Assembly: GCA_963806145.1 (NCBI GenBank)
Contig: CAWDXD010000015.1
Coordinates: 1-64,000, forward strand
DNA: 64,000 nucleotides
Reading direction: 5' to 3'
Source: DASXKD01 sp963806145
GTDB lineage: Bacteria > Actinomycetota > Actinomycetes > Streptosporangiales > Streptosporangiaceae
This document shows, in pieces, positions 57,078 through 64,000 of this stretch (its first letter is position 1; each line of letters begins with the position of its first letter). The notes below the pieces were generated by a model. The model was not told the origin of the DNA and did no database searches. It saw only the letters and a list, made by a program, of their open reading frames with translations. Position numbers and translations under genes: made by a program.

Positions 57078-57814
57078 GCACCGCCACGCGGGCGCAGCAG
57101 AGAGCAGACCAGTGGGAGCAGCGCGTCGGCTCTGGCGACTGGGGCGGTATCACCGCCGAAGTCAACGAGCACGGCGGCGCCCTGCTCCCGCGGCTGCTCA
57201 CCGACCCAGAAACGGATGCTATCCGCTCCCTGTACGAGGACGACGCGAGCTTCCGCGCGACCGTCAGCATGAGCCGGCACCGCTTCGGGTCGGGTGAGTA
57301 CCGCTACTTCGAGGTCTCCTGCCCCGAGCCGGTGGAACGGCTGAAGCAGGCGCTGTACCCGCGGCTGCTGCCGATCGCCCGCGACTGGCACGCGAAACTC
57401 GGCCGGCCCGCCCCGTGGCCGGACACCCTGGACGAGTGGCTCCGGATGTGCCACAACGCCGGGCAGAACAAGCCGACCGCGATCCTGCTCCGCTACCGCC
57501 AGGGTGACTGGAACGCACTGCACCGCGACCTGTACGGAGACCTGGTCTTCCCGCTGCAGGTCGTGATCAACCTGAGCGAGCCGGGCGCCGAGCACACCGG
57601 CGGAGAATTTCTGCTGTTGGAGCAGCGGCCCCGTGCGCAGTCGCGCGGGACCGCCACGCTCCTGCCACGAGGGCACGGGTACGTGTTCACGACCCGGGAC
57701 AGGCCGGTGCGTTCGGTGCGGGGGTGGACAGCGGCCCCGGTGCGGCACGGGGTGTCGGTGATCCGGTCGGGCCAGCGGTACACCCTCGGCCTCGTCTTCC
57801 ACGACGCAGCATGA
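57074..57814 (+). CDS. 2OG-Fe(II) oxygenase family protein (COG3826)
   Basis: A 246-residue double-stranded beta-helix oxygenase. The first iron ligands are in the motif WNALHRDLYGDL (HxD), the distal ligand is His near the motif RPVRSVRGWTAAPVRHGVSV, and the 2OG-binding Arg lies in IRSGQRYTLGLVFHDA. The N-terminal region has YEDDASFRATVSMSRHRFGS. It may replace the defective AlkB as the operon's demethylase or modify another alkylated target. It is coupled to ogt and to the Ada-domain gene by ATGA. Confidence 0.85.
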   Translation: MSTATRAQQRADQWEQRVGSGDWGGITAEVNEHGGALLPRLLTDPETDAIRSLYEDDASFRATVSMSRHRFGSGEYRYFEVSCPEPVERLKQALYPRLLPIARDWHAKLGRPAPWPDTLDEWLRMCHNAGQNKPTAILLRYRQGDWNALHRDLYGDLVFPLQVVINLSEPGAEHTGGEFLLLEQRPRAQSRGTATLLPRGHGYVFTTRDRPVRSVRGWTAAPVRHGVSVIRSGQRYTLGLVFHDAA

Positions 57815-58104
57815 CCAGCTTGAAGACGTACACACTGCTCGGCGCTGATGGCACGCCGTACCAGTCCGCCGTGAAGGGACAGCTGGGCGGACACCGCCGC
57901 TCCCGGATTTACGGCCGCCTCGACTGCCCGGCCGCGCTGCGCGCTATCGCCTGCGGCGGGTACACGCGGCACCGCGTCTTCTTCGCCGACGAGCCCACCG
58001 CGATCGCCGCTGGCTACCGCCCCTGCGCCACCTGCTGCCCCGACCGCTACCAGCAATGGAAAAGCAGCCGCCAGGGCCCTGATGTCACCCGCCACCGTCG
58101 CTAG
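57811..58104 (+). CDS. stand-alone Ada metal-binding domain protein
   Basis: A 97-residue protein made only of the Ada zinc/methyl-phosphotriester domain. Cysteine ligands are in IYGRLDCPAALRAIACGGYT and AGYRPCATCCPDRYQQ; the zinc-bound Cys is the methyl acceptor in Ada. The AraC DNA-binding part of Ada is absent, so it cannot regulate transcription alone. Encoded last in an operon with an ECF sigma factor, it might pass a methylation signal to that factor. Lacks any other domain. Confidence 0.8.
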   Translation: MTSLKTYTLLGADGTPYQSAVKGQLGGHRRSRIYGRLDCPAALRAIACGGYTRHRVFFADEPTAIAAGYRPCATCCPDRYQQWKSSRQGPDVTRHRR

Positions 58105-58147
58105 GTGCTGCTGCCGGCAGCGAGTGGCTCGCCGGAACCAGATCCCC

Positions 58148-58666
58148 TCAGCCAGCGGCGCGCCATCGGGCAGGCGGCAATAAAGTCGCCCGCCGGGTTG
58201 CGTGCGCCGGGTGCAGCGTCTCCCAGCGTCCCTGCTGGAACCTCAGGTCGAAGCGCTCGAGTTCGGGCCCCTTGGCACCGAACCCCGCCACGGAGTCGAG
58301 CAGTTCCTCGCGCGGCAGCAGCAGCGCGGCGAAACGCACCTCGGGGATCTCGGCACAGTCGTACAGCGGCACGTTCCGCGTGCTGCCGTCGTGCACCCGC
58401 AGTTCCAGCCGCCGCACGCTCGGATCCACCCGGCCCAGCAGCGACCGCGGCCCTTCCTCGCTGCCACCGGTCGTGATGTTCAGCAGGCGGCCGGGTTCCC
58501 GGGGCGGCCCGGCGCAGGCCCCTACATGAACGATGCGCCCACCGGCGTCGGTGAGCCTGATCATGCTGAGCAGGTCGCCGTCGCGCGGGGCATCCCGCCG
58601 CGCCCAGATGACCCACGACACACCGCTGTCGCCGGTTCCCTCCGCGACCACGTGTCGCCCATCCAT
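58148..58666 (-). CDS. conserved hypothetical protein
   Basis: A 172-residue protein starting MDGRHVVAEGTGDSGVSWVI, chosen because GGGAGGGCC lies before it. It is probably beta-rich (RIVHVGACAGPPREPGRLLN, RVDPSVRRLELRVHDGSTRN), with an immunoglobulin-like or C2-like feel but no recognised family. Convergent with the alkylation-repair operon, 43 nt away, and with no catalytic motif visible. Confidence 0.6.
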   Translation of the reverse strand: MDGRHVVAEGTGDSGVSWVIWARRDAPRDGDLLSMIRLTDAGGRIVHVGACAGPPREPGRLLNITTGGSEEGPRSLLGRVDPSVRRLELRVHDGSTRNVPLYDCAEIPEVRFAALLLPREELLDSVAGFGAKGPELERFDLRFQQGRWETLHPAHATRRATLLPPARWRAAG

Positions 58667-58855
58667 GTGGCCCTCCCATGCCCCCCGCGAGCCATCCCCT
58701 GAAGGGGGGAGTTTACCGTGAGTGACAAGGGTTTCGGCGCCGAATCTTGAGCCCGCCTGGAAAATGGCTAGCTGACCTGCCAGTTCACCAAATGCCAGTA
58801 ACGCGAGGCCTTGCGTTGTGTAATACTTTGGCACCGCTCCAATGACAGGTCGTAA

Positions 58856-59053
58856 TCAGTGCACGCGGCGGCGGCTGCGCAGCCCGAGCGTGATCAGCAC
58901 CAGGCCGACGAGCACGACGATGGGGCCGATGACCGCCCATACGGTCTTCCCGGACATGGCGCTGCCCCCCATGTAGCCCACGCCCTGCAGCGTAAAGACC
59001 AGGCCTGCCAGCGCGGCAACCACCCCGATCACCACAAGCACGATCTGCCTCAT
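58856..59053 (-). CDS. small two-pass membrane protein
   Basis: A 65-residue protein with two hydrophobic segments (MRQIVLVVIGVVAALAGLVF and AVIGPIVVLVGLVLITLGL) joined by a short Gly-rich loop, ending RSRRRVH, which would stay in the cytoplasm. GAGAAGAGG precedes the ATG. It resembles small membrane proteins common in actinobacteria. Role unknown. Confidence 0.65.
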   Translation of the reverse strand: MRQIVLVVIGVVAALAGLVFTLQGVGYMGGSAMSGKTVWAVIGPIVVLVGLVLITLGLRSRRRVH

Positions 59054-59406
59054 AGCCGGCCTCTTCTCATGGGGTCTTCCGGGGCTCCGCCGCCCCGCAC
59101 ACAGTCCCGACACGAGTATGAACGGCCCGGCCGCGGTGCCCGTTCAGTGGGGCAACCGCAAATGGCCTCATCCGAGGTGAACCCAGGGCCTTCGGGCGCA
59201 GCACCAGTTCCGCGGGCTGTGAGCAGCCCGATGATGCGCGACGGCTAGAGAAGGGTGCCCGGGCAGGTCGCGGCGAATTACGCTCCGCGTGTTCCTTTAC
59301 TTTCGCCTGGTGGGGCACGATATCGTCGGCATCCACGGCCGGGCGGCCCGCTCCCCCCGCATATCACCGCCCGGAGCCGGCGGGGACGGCTAGGGAGGGT
59401 TCAAGC
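59054..59406. other. intergenic with no supported gene
   Basis: No gene is recognised in these 353 bases. Before the mscL start lies GGGAGGGTT, its ribosome-binding site. Nothing else notable is seen. Confidence 0.4.
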
Positions 59407-59925
59407 ATGTTCACCGGGTTCAAGAACTTCCTCATGCGAGGCGACATCATCGTCGTGGCCGTCGGGCTGGTTATCGCGCTCGCCTTCAGTGCCCTGATCG
59501 TTTCGTTCACCACGAACATCATCAACCCGATCGTGGCCAGGGCCGGGGGCGGCAATGGCATCGGCTTCGGCATTCAGCTGGGCAACCCCGGCAACAAGAC
59601 GACGCTTATCAACATTGGCGAGTTTATATCCGCGGTCATCTACTTCATCATCTTCATGGCGGTCATCTACTTCGTGATCATCGTCCCCTACCGGAAGATC
59701 CAGGCCCGGCGCGGCCAGACCGTGTTCGGCCCGCCCACCCCGGTGAAGACTTGCCCGGCGTGCCTGTCCAGCGACCTGCCGGCCGCCGCGTCCAAATGCA
59801 AGTACTGCGGCACGGACCAGCCGGCGACAGGCCACCGCCTGAGCCTTCGCAGCCCGGCCCGGTCGGCCCGCCGCACGGCGGGCCCCGCCGCACGGCGGGG
59901 CCCGGCTCACTTCGCGTCGGCGTAG
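59407..59925 (+). CDS. mscL: MscL-family mechanosensitive channel with C-terminal zinc ribbon
   Basis: A 172-residue membrane protein. The first 100 residues are MscL: FKNFLMRGDIIVVAVGLVIA gives TM1 with the RGD-like pore region, a periplasmic loop, then TM2 IYFIIFMAVIYFVIIVPYRK. Instead of the usual C-terminal helix bundle it has a zinc ribbon, CPACLSSDL ... CKYCGTDQ, and an Arg-rich tail. It releases turgor pressure in hypo-osmotic shock; the ribbon may tune gating or bind a partner. Its 3' end overlaps the convergent polymerase gene by 19 bp. Confidence 0.88.
   Translation: MFTGFKNFLMRGDIIVVAVGLVIALAFSALIVSFTTNIINPIVARAGGGNGIGFGIQLGNPGNKTTLINIGEFISAVIYFIIFMAVIYFVIIVPYRKIQARRGQTVFGPPTPVKTCPACLSSDLPAAASKCKYCGTDQPATGHRLSLRSPARSARRTAGPAARRGPAHFASA
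59880..59903. terminator. bidirectional hairpin in overlapping gene ends
   Basis: GGGCCCCGCC (59880-59889), loop GCAC, GGCGGGGCCC (59894-59903). A perfect stem lying in the last mscL codons and just beyond the polymerase stop, so it may terminate both convergent transcripts. Confidence 0.6.
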
Positions 59926-61664
59926 CTGCTCACCACGGCCGTGGTGACCGGGAACCGGACCGGGGTCGGCCCGAACACCAGCCGCCCGGCCTCGGCCGCA
60001 GCCTCGCCGACGGCCGAGACCACGCCGTCGGCGAGGCCCTCCGGGCAGTGCACGATCACCTCGTCGTGCTGGAAGAAGACCAGGCGCGGCTGGGGGGCGT
60101 CCGCGGCATCAGCCCCGGGCGGGGCGGCTGAGGCGGCGGCGGGCACCACGCCAGTTGCGTATGGCAGCGAAACAGGCGCCAGGCGGCGGCGCAGGCCTGC
60201 CAGGAAGACGACGGCCCAGTCGGCCGCGCTTGCCTGGACCACGAAGTTACGGGTGAACCTGCCGCGGGCGCGTACCGACCGGCCCGCGCGCGGATCTTCG
60301 GCGCCCGGGTCGTCGGGCTCGGCGGTGAGGCCGCGCCAGTCGCTCGACGGCGGCGGGCAGGTCCGGCCGAGCCGCGACCGGACCACCTTGCCCTCCTCCC
60401 CTGCCCGGGCGGCCAGTTCCACGTACTGGGCGGCCAGCGGGAACCGGTGCCGTAGCACCGCCAGGAGCTGCCGCGCCTGCCCCGCCGCCCCGCCGTACAT
60501 GGCGGACAGCAAGGCGATCTTGGCGTTGCCCCGTTCGCCGCCGAACGCGTCGGCCAGTGCCTGGTACAGGTCGCCGGTGCCGGCCGCGGCGGCCAGCGCC
60601 TCGTCCCCGGCGAGCGCGGCGAGCACCCGCGGCTCGAGTTGCGCAGCGTCGGCCACCACCAGGACCCAGCCGGGGTCGGCCACCACCGCCCGCCGCAGCA
60701 CGCGGGGGATCTGCAGCGCGCCGCCGCCCCTGGTGGCCCAGCGCCCGGAGACCACGCCGCCGACCACATACTCGGGGTGGAACCGGCCGTCGGCCACCCA
60801 CTCGTCCAGCCAGGACCAGCCGTGCGCCGCGTGCAGCCGGGCGAGTTCCTTGTACTCGAGCAGCAGCGCGGCGGCCGGGTGGTCCACCTCGCGCAGGACG
60901 TGCGCGCGGGTGGAGGGCAACCGGACGCCGTCGGCGGCCAGGGCCCGGAGCAGCTGTGCGGGCGAATCCGGGTTCACCGGGCGGCCGCCCAGTGCGGCGG
61001 AGATCTGCGCGGTCAGGCCGGCCAGGCGCGGCGGGCGCAGTCCGGGCGGCGGCTTGTCGCCGAGCAGGCTGGTCAGCAACTGCGAGTGCACGTCGGCGTG
61101 CCAGGGCAGCCCGTGGAAACCCATCTCGGCGGCGATCAGGCCGGCCGCCGATTCCGTGGCCGTGAGCAGCGCGAACCTGCCCGGATGTTCATCGGCGGCG
61201 ATCCGGCGCTGCTGATCGGCATGCACGGCGACCAGGGCGTCCAGCGCCGCATCCGGGCCGGGGAAGGCCGGATCGGTGGGCTCGAACAGGACCGCCTGGC
61301 CAGCCGCGCCCGGCCGCCCGGCCGCCTGGGCCGCCCGGACGGCAGGCGCCGCCGCCCCGCGCAGCCGGGCCCAGGCCCCGGCCAGCGAGGCCGGCTCCCC
61401 CTGCCGCCCTTCCCTGGCGAGCAGCAGCGCCTCGATCAGCGCCACGTCGTGACAGCGCTGCACCCGCACCCCGGCACGCAGCAGCGCCGGGTACACATCG
61501 CCACAGGCCGCCCACACCCAGCGCACGTCGCCGGCCCGCTCACGCTCCGCCACGGCTGCGGCAAGATCATCATGCGTAACGATGCGCCCATGACCGGTGC
61601 CGTCCTCGGCGGACTCGGACATCAGGCAACCGTGTCCAGGGCCGCCGACCACAGCGATGCGCAC
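59907..61664 (-). CDS. bifunctional 3'-5' exonuclease/DNA polymerase (actinobacterial PolA-like)
   Basis: A 585-residue family A polymerase without a 5' nuclease domain. The N-terminal 250 residues are the exonuclease-like region. Motif A is VVADAAQLEPRVLAALAGDE and motif C is FFQHDEVIVHCP. The O-helix region NAKIALLSAMYGGAAGQ is unlike the canonical RxxxKxxxFGxxYG, so polymerase efficiency is uncertain. This protein type is common in actinobacteria and may serve in repair. It converges on mscL and is not coupled to another gene. Confidence 0.88.
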   Translation of the reverse strand: MRIAVVGGPGHGCLMSESAEDGTGHGRIVTHDDLAAAVAERERAGDVRWVWAACGDVYPALLRAGVRVQRCHDVALIEALLLAREGRQGEPASLAGAWARLRGAAAPAVRAAQAAGRPGAAGQAVLFEPTDPAFPGPDAALDALVAVHADQQRRIAADEHPGRFALLTATESAAGLIAAEMGFHGLPWHADVHSQLLTSLLGDKPPPGLRPPRLAGLTAQISAALGGRPVNPDSPAQLLRALAADGVRLPSTRAHVLREVDHPAAALLLEYKELARLHAAHGWSWLDEWVADGRFHPEYVVGGVVSGRWATRGGGALQIPRVLRRAVVADPGWVLVVADAAQLEPRVLAALAGDEALAAAAGTGDLYQALADAFGGERGNAKIALLSAMYGGAAGQARQLLAVLRHRFPLAAQYVELAARAGEEGKVVRSRLGRTCPPPSSDWRGLTAEPDDPGAEDPRAGRSVRARGRFTRNFVVQASAADWAVVFLAGLRRRLAPVSLPYATGVVPAAASAAPPGADAADAPQPRLVFFQHDEVIVHCPEGLADGVVSAVGEAAAEAGRLVFGPTPVRFPVTTAVVSSYADAK

Positions 61665-62067
61665 GTATCAGATTGTCCGCCTCACCTGCGACAGCCCACG
61701 CCCCGCGCCGGCCTGGCGGTAGGCCTGTTCCCCGTAGGTCTGGATTTCTCCCCCGCCCGGGCCCGTCTCCGCGACGGCCCTATCCCGGTGCCCGGCCGCC
61801 GGTTCCTGCCCGCTGAGCACCCGGGCGATGCACCTGCCTGATTCCCCGCGGCGACCGGATCGACCCCGGCGTTGTCCGACCGGCCCATCGCTCGTGCGAT
61901 GCGACCCGCGAAATGGCGCCCTCAACGCGGCTGGTGACCGCCGGAGCCGACCCCCCTCACTGCTACTGCTGGCGGACTGCCTGGCAGTCCGGTGCGGGAA
62001 CGCCTCGCATAGATGGCCGGGACACTCGCGGGTCCGGCCCGCGGCGGCGTACCGCGGATGAGCGGGA
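61665..62067. other. intergenic between polymerase and bldC
   Basis: No gene is supported in these 403 bases. Both flanking genes run on the minus strand, so this is downstream of bldC. It holds one inverted repeat at 61973-61991. Confidence 0.5.
61973..61991 (-). terminator. inverted repeat downstream of bldC
   Basis: CGGACTGCC (61973-61981) and GGCAGTCCG (61983-61991) surround a single T. About 80 nt past the bldC stop, it could form a terminator hairpin of 7 bp with a 5-nt loop. Confidence 0.45.
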
Positions 62068-62271
62068 TTACTCCGACCGGGGCTGCGGGATACCCGCGAG
62101 CAGCGCACGGACCTCCGTCTCCCGGTACCGCCTGTGGCCGCCCAGAGTGCGAATGGACGTGAGCTTGCCGGCCTTCGCCCACCGCGTCACGGTCTTCGGA
62201 TCCACGCGGAACATCGTGGCCACCTCGGCCGGCGTCAGAAGCGGTTCAGTTTCGGGTGTGCGTGCAGACAT
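62068..62271 (-). CDS. bldC: BldC-family MerR-like developmental regulator
   Basis: A 67-residue single-domain winged-helix protein: LLTPAEVATMFRVDPKTVTR is the helix-turn-helix and AGKLTSIRTLGGHRRYRETE the wing. It is nearly identical to Streptomyces BldC, which binds direct repeats cooperatively and sets the timing of sporulation genes. GGAGGAGAGG precedes the ATG. It is smaller than classical MerR proteins because it lacks a dimerisation helix. The neighbours (the 297-residue protein and vdh) match the Streptomyces order. Confidence 0.93.
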   Translation of the reverse strand: MSARTPETEPLLTPAEVATMFRVDPKTVTRWAKAGKLTSIRTLGGHRRYRETEVRALLAGIPQPRSE

Positions 62272-62530
62272 GTGTATGGCCTCTCCTCCTGGACCAGTAC
62301 TGCGATCCTGCGTTTTGTGGCTTCCCTGGCTCCGGGATGGAGCCTGCCGTGGATGTCCTATATGGCCCACTGAGACCATATTGCCATCACCAGCGGTGAC
62401 AAGTCGACCACCAGGAGCAAAGATTCTGCGACATATGTCCCCCTTGGTCCGCTGATCTGAGTCACGTTACGTGATTCTGACGATACGTGCAGTTGCGTCG
62501 GCGGTGACTCGGAAAGTCATCTCGTGCCAC
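62272..62530. promoter_or_regulatory. upstream region of bldC
   Basis: The bldC promoter should lie here. The stretch 62361-62410 (TATGGCCCACTGAGACCATA, then TTGCCATCACCAGC) is AT-richer and contains the inverted half sites TATGG and CCATA, but no hexamers are certain. Confidence 0.4.
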
Positions 62531-63424
62531 TCAGGACGCTTGTTCGAGCGCCTCCAGCGCCCGCCAGCGCCGCACGAATCGCTGATACATGGCCGTCGCG
62601 AACTCGACCTCTCCGGCGGCTACCGCACTGATGGAGGCGGACACCTCCGCCACGGACTGGTCCGAGCAGAGCGCACCGTCGTCGAGCAGGTGCACCAGCC
62701 CGCCGTAGTCCAGTTCCACCAGCGAGTGCGGGTGGAACTCCTCCAGCCAGGCGCCGACCTCGCGGAGCTCGGCCAGCAGTGCCGCTGGATCACGCCCCCA
62801 CGGCGCTGCGGTCCGCGGGCTCCTGGCCGGGCGGATCACCGCCAGCGCCTTGGCCACCCGGGTGCGCGCCTGGCTCATCGCGGTCGCGTAGACGAGCGTG
62901 CGCGTCCCGGCGGCGGTCGCCCTGCCCCCCTCGCCCGGCTCACTGGACGCCCCGAGGACGAGCCAGCGCTCATCCGCGGCGAAAGGGACGAACCAGGCGA
63001 ACGGCACCGACCAGGTGCTCGCCTGGATATACACCCGCGGCGAGTACTCCTGGCTGCGCCAGCGCGCGAAGTCGCGCACGGCCGCGTCGGCGTGGTGAGT
63101 GGAGAAGGCGGCCCTGGTCAGCGAAGGCGCTGCGGTCCGCAGCCGGGACAGCACCAGCCAGGACCGCAACCTGGTCTGCCACGGGCAGATGTAGGTGACG
63201 CCCTCCGACCACCGGACGTAGGCATGGTCGCTCTCCTGCTCCGGGGCCGGCCGCGGCGGTACTGCGATCGCCCTGGCCAGTGACTCCGCCCGCTCCGCGG
63301 CGAGCGCTCCGGCGCGGCGCGGGCGGCCCGCCGATGCCGCGTACTCAGCCCAGCGCCGGCCGTCAGCCCCGGGAAACGCCGAGAGGGGTTCGTAGACACG
63401 CAGGTATGCGGCGTAGGGAAGCAC
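62531..63424 (-). CDS. conserved actinobacterial protein next to bldC
   Basis: A 297-residue protein starting at GTG with VLPYAAYLRVYEPLSAFPGA, a beginning I recognise from Streptomyces homologues between bldC and vdh. Segments EGVTYICPWQTRLRSWLVLS and SWLEEFHPHSLVELDYGG are conserved in those relatives (here the first word is WLEEF). An acidic/aromatic C-terminal half may bind a small ligand. No membrane segment or catalytic motif is seen. It lies on the same strand as bldC but upstream of it, and is divergent from vdh. Confidence 0.8.
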   Translation of the reverse strand: MLPYAAYLRVYEPLSAFPGADGRRWAEYAASAGRPRRAGALAAERAESLARAIAVPPRPAPEQESDHAYVRWSEGVTYICPWQTRLRSWLVLSRLRTAAPSLTRAAFSTHHADAAVRDFARWRSQEYSPRVYIQASTWSVPFAWFVPFAADERWLVLGASSEPGEGGRATAAGTRTLVYATAMSQARTRVAKALAVIRPARSPRTAAPWGRDPAALLAELREVGAWLEEFHPHSLVELDYGGLVHLLDDGALCSDQSVAEVSASISAVAAGEVEFATAMYQRFVRRWRALEALEQAS

Positions 63425-63758
63425 GCAGGAATCCTGGCACGCAGCGATCGCGCGACAGAGGCACGACACGTAACGAGATCATTACCAGGCCCTGGGTATT
63501 CCCTGGGACGCCGCAGGCCACCGGGCTATGGGACCGGGATGGGGGTTCGCGGTGGCCGCACCGCCGGGCGGTGACAGCCCGTAAGCATCCTCGATCCCCG
63601 CCAGCACGATTACCCCGCGGAAACGGCGGAAATCGTCCGTGATCACGAGAGCCACGCGGATCGTCATCGGGGCCAGGCCGCGCACGGGCAGCCGGGCATA
63701 CGCTTGTCGCGAGTCCGCGTCGACGAGGACGCGGGACGACGCCAGGAGAGTCACCACA
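63425..63758. other. divergent intergenic region before vdh
   Basis: It must hold the vdh promoter and that of the 297-residue protein. A minus-strand frame at 63482-63757 (VALVITDDFRRFRGVIVLAG) has fair composition but no ribosome-binding site, so it is not called as a gene. Confidence 0.4.
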
Positions 63759-64000
63759 GTGACGAACGTCTTCGCGAGCAGTCCAAGCGGCAGCGCCTCC
63801 GGCTACCCCCAGGATGCGCCGGTAACCGCAGCTGCCCCTCGCGGCGGGCACGAGCAGGTCGTGTTCTGCCAGGACCCGCAGACCGGGTTGCGGGCCATTA
63901 TCGCCATCTACTCCACCGCGCTCGGCCCGGCGCTGGGCGGCACGCGCTTCTTCCCCTACCCGTCGGAGGACGCGGCCCTGGCCGACGTGCTGAACCTGTC
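63759..64000 (+). CDS. vdh: valine/leucine dehydrogenase, partial at window end
   Basis: The first 80 codons of a Glu/Leu/Phe/Val dehydrogenase. GTG start with AGGAGAG upstream. The recognisable segments are GGHEQVVFCQDPQTGLRAII, AIYSTALGPALGGTRFFPYP, the beginning of the substrate-binding domain that oxidatively deaminates branched-chain amino acids with NAD+. The N-terminal 25 residues are variable. The gene continues beyond the window. Its place beside bldC matches the Streptomyces valine dehydrogenase locus. Confidence 0.88.
   Translation, partial: MTNVFASSPSGSASGYPQDAPVTAAAPRGGHEQVVFCQDPQTGLRAIIAIYSTALGPALGGTRFFPYPSEDAALADVLNL

Noticed and set aside
63482..63757. 91-codon minus-strand frame before vdh
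   Set aside because: Composition is fair but there is no ribosome-binding site and it lies in a divergent promoter region; kept only as a note.

Overview
This is a contiguous window of a very GC-rich actinobacterial chromosome. The evidence is third-position G/C bias, several GTG and TTG starts, many ATGA/GTGA stop-start overlaps, a mycothiol-type DinB enzyme, the actinobacterial exonuclease/polymerase A-like protein, and at the right edge a BldC homologue followed by a conserved 297-residue protein and a valine/leucine dehydrogenase, an order I associate with Streptomyces. The genus cannot be fixed. No rRNA, tRNA or CRISPR array was seen.

Layout. 1-2.0 kb is mostly decayed DNA (a lipoprotein gene, a Doc toxin remnant, a broken VOC gene). 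2.0-9.7 kb holds a PT-repeat secreted protein, a SNF2 ATPase, leuS behind a leucine leader peptide and terminator, and an ArsR/AHA1 pair. 9.9-15.3 kb has a YtrA-type GntR/ABC operon, a methyltransferase remnant and a RecQ helicase. 15.6-22.8 kb has a sigma-factor/beta-propeller fusion with a frameshift, UspA, a CBS protein, a mycothiol-type enzyme, an SDR, two lipoproteins and DinB.

23.1-39.2 kb looks like one catabolic island. A minus-strand operon (SDR, NCS1 permease, cysteine hydrolase, ADP-ribosylglycohydrolase, PfkB kinase), a minus-strand acyl-CoA ligase and enoyl-CoA hydratase, and a plus-strand xanthine-oxidase-family operon with two large subunits (M-L-S-L) lie around two near-identical palindromes, TGGTATATCA and TGGTATACCA. 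An FCD-type GntR regulator ends the M-L-S-L operon. I infer one regulon for import and oxidation of a nucleobase-like or other N-heterocyclic compound; the substrate is unknown.

39.2-54.4 kb carries an alpha/beta hydrolase, a YCII protein, a HicAB toxin-antitoxin pair with an obvious operator, an aldolase/P1-peptidase pair, an AMP ligase with an IS605-type element at its stop codon (tnpB open, tnpA decayed), a CMD/M24/metallo-beta-lactamase group, a polar amino-acid ABC transporter, and a membrane/hydrolase gene broken inside a 30-bp repeat. 55.1-58.1 kb is a tightly coupled alkylation-repair operon: a binding-protein-like protein, an AlkB lacking its catalytic core, an ECF sigma factor, Ogt, a second 2OG-Fe(II) oxygenase and a stand-alone Ada metal-binding domain. 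58.1-64 kb holds small unknown genes, an MscL with a zinc ribbon, the polymerase, bldC and the start of vdh.

Frameshifts or deletions affect many genes here. Some may be assembly errors and should be checked against reads.
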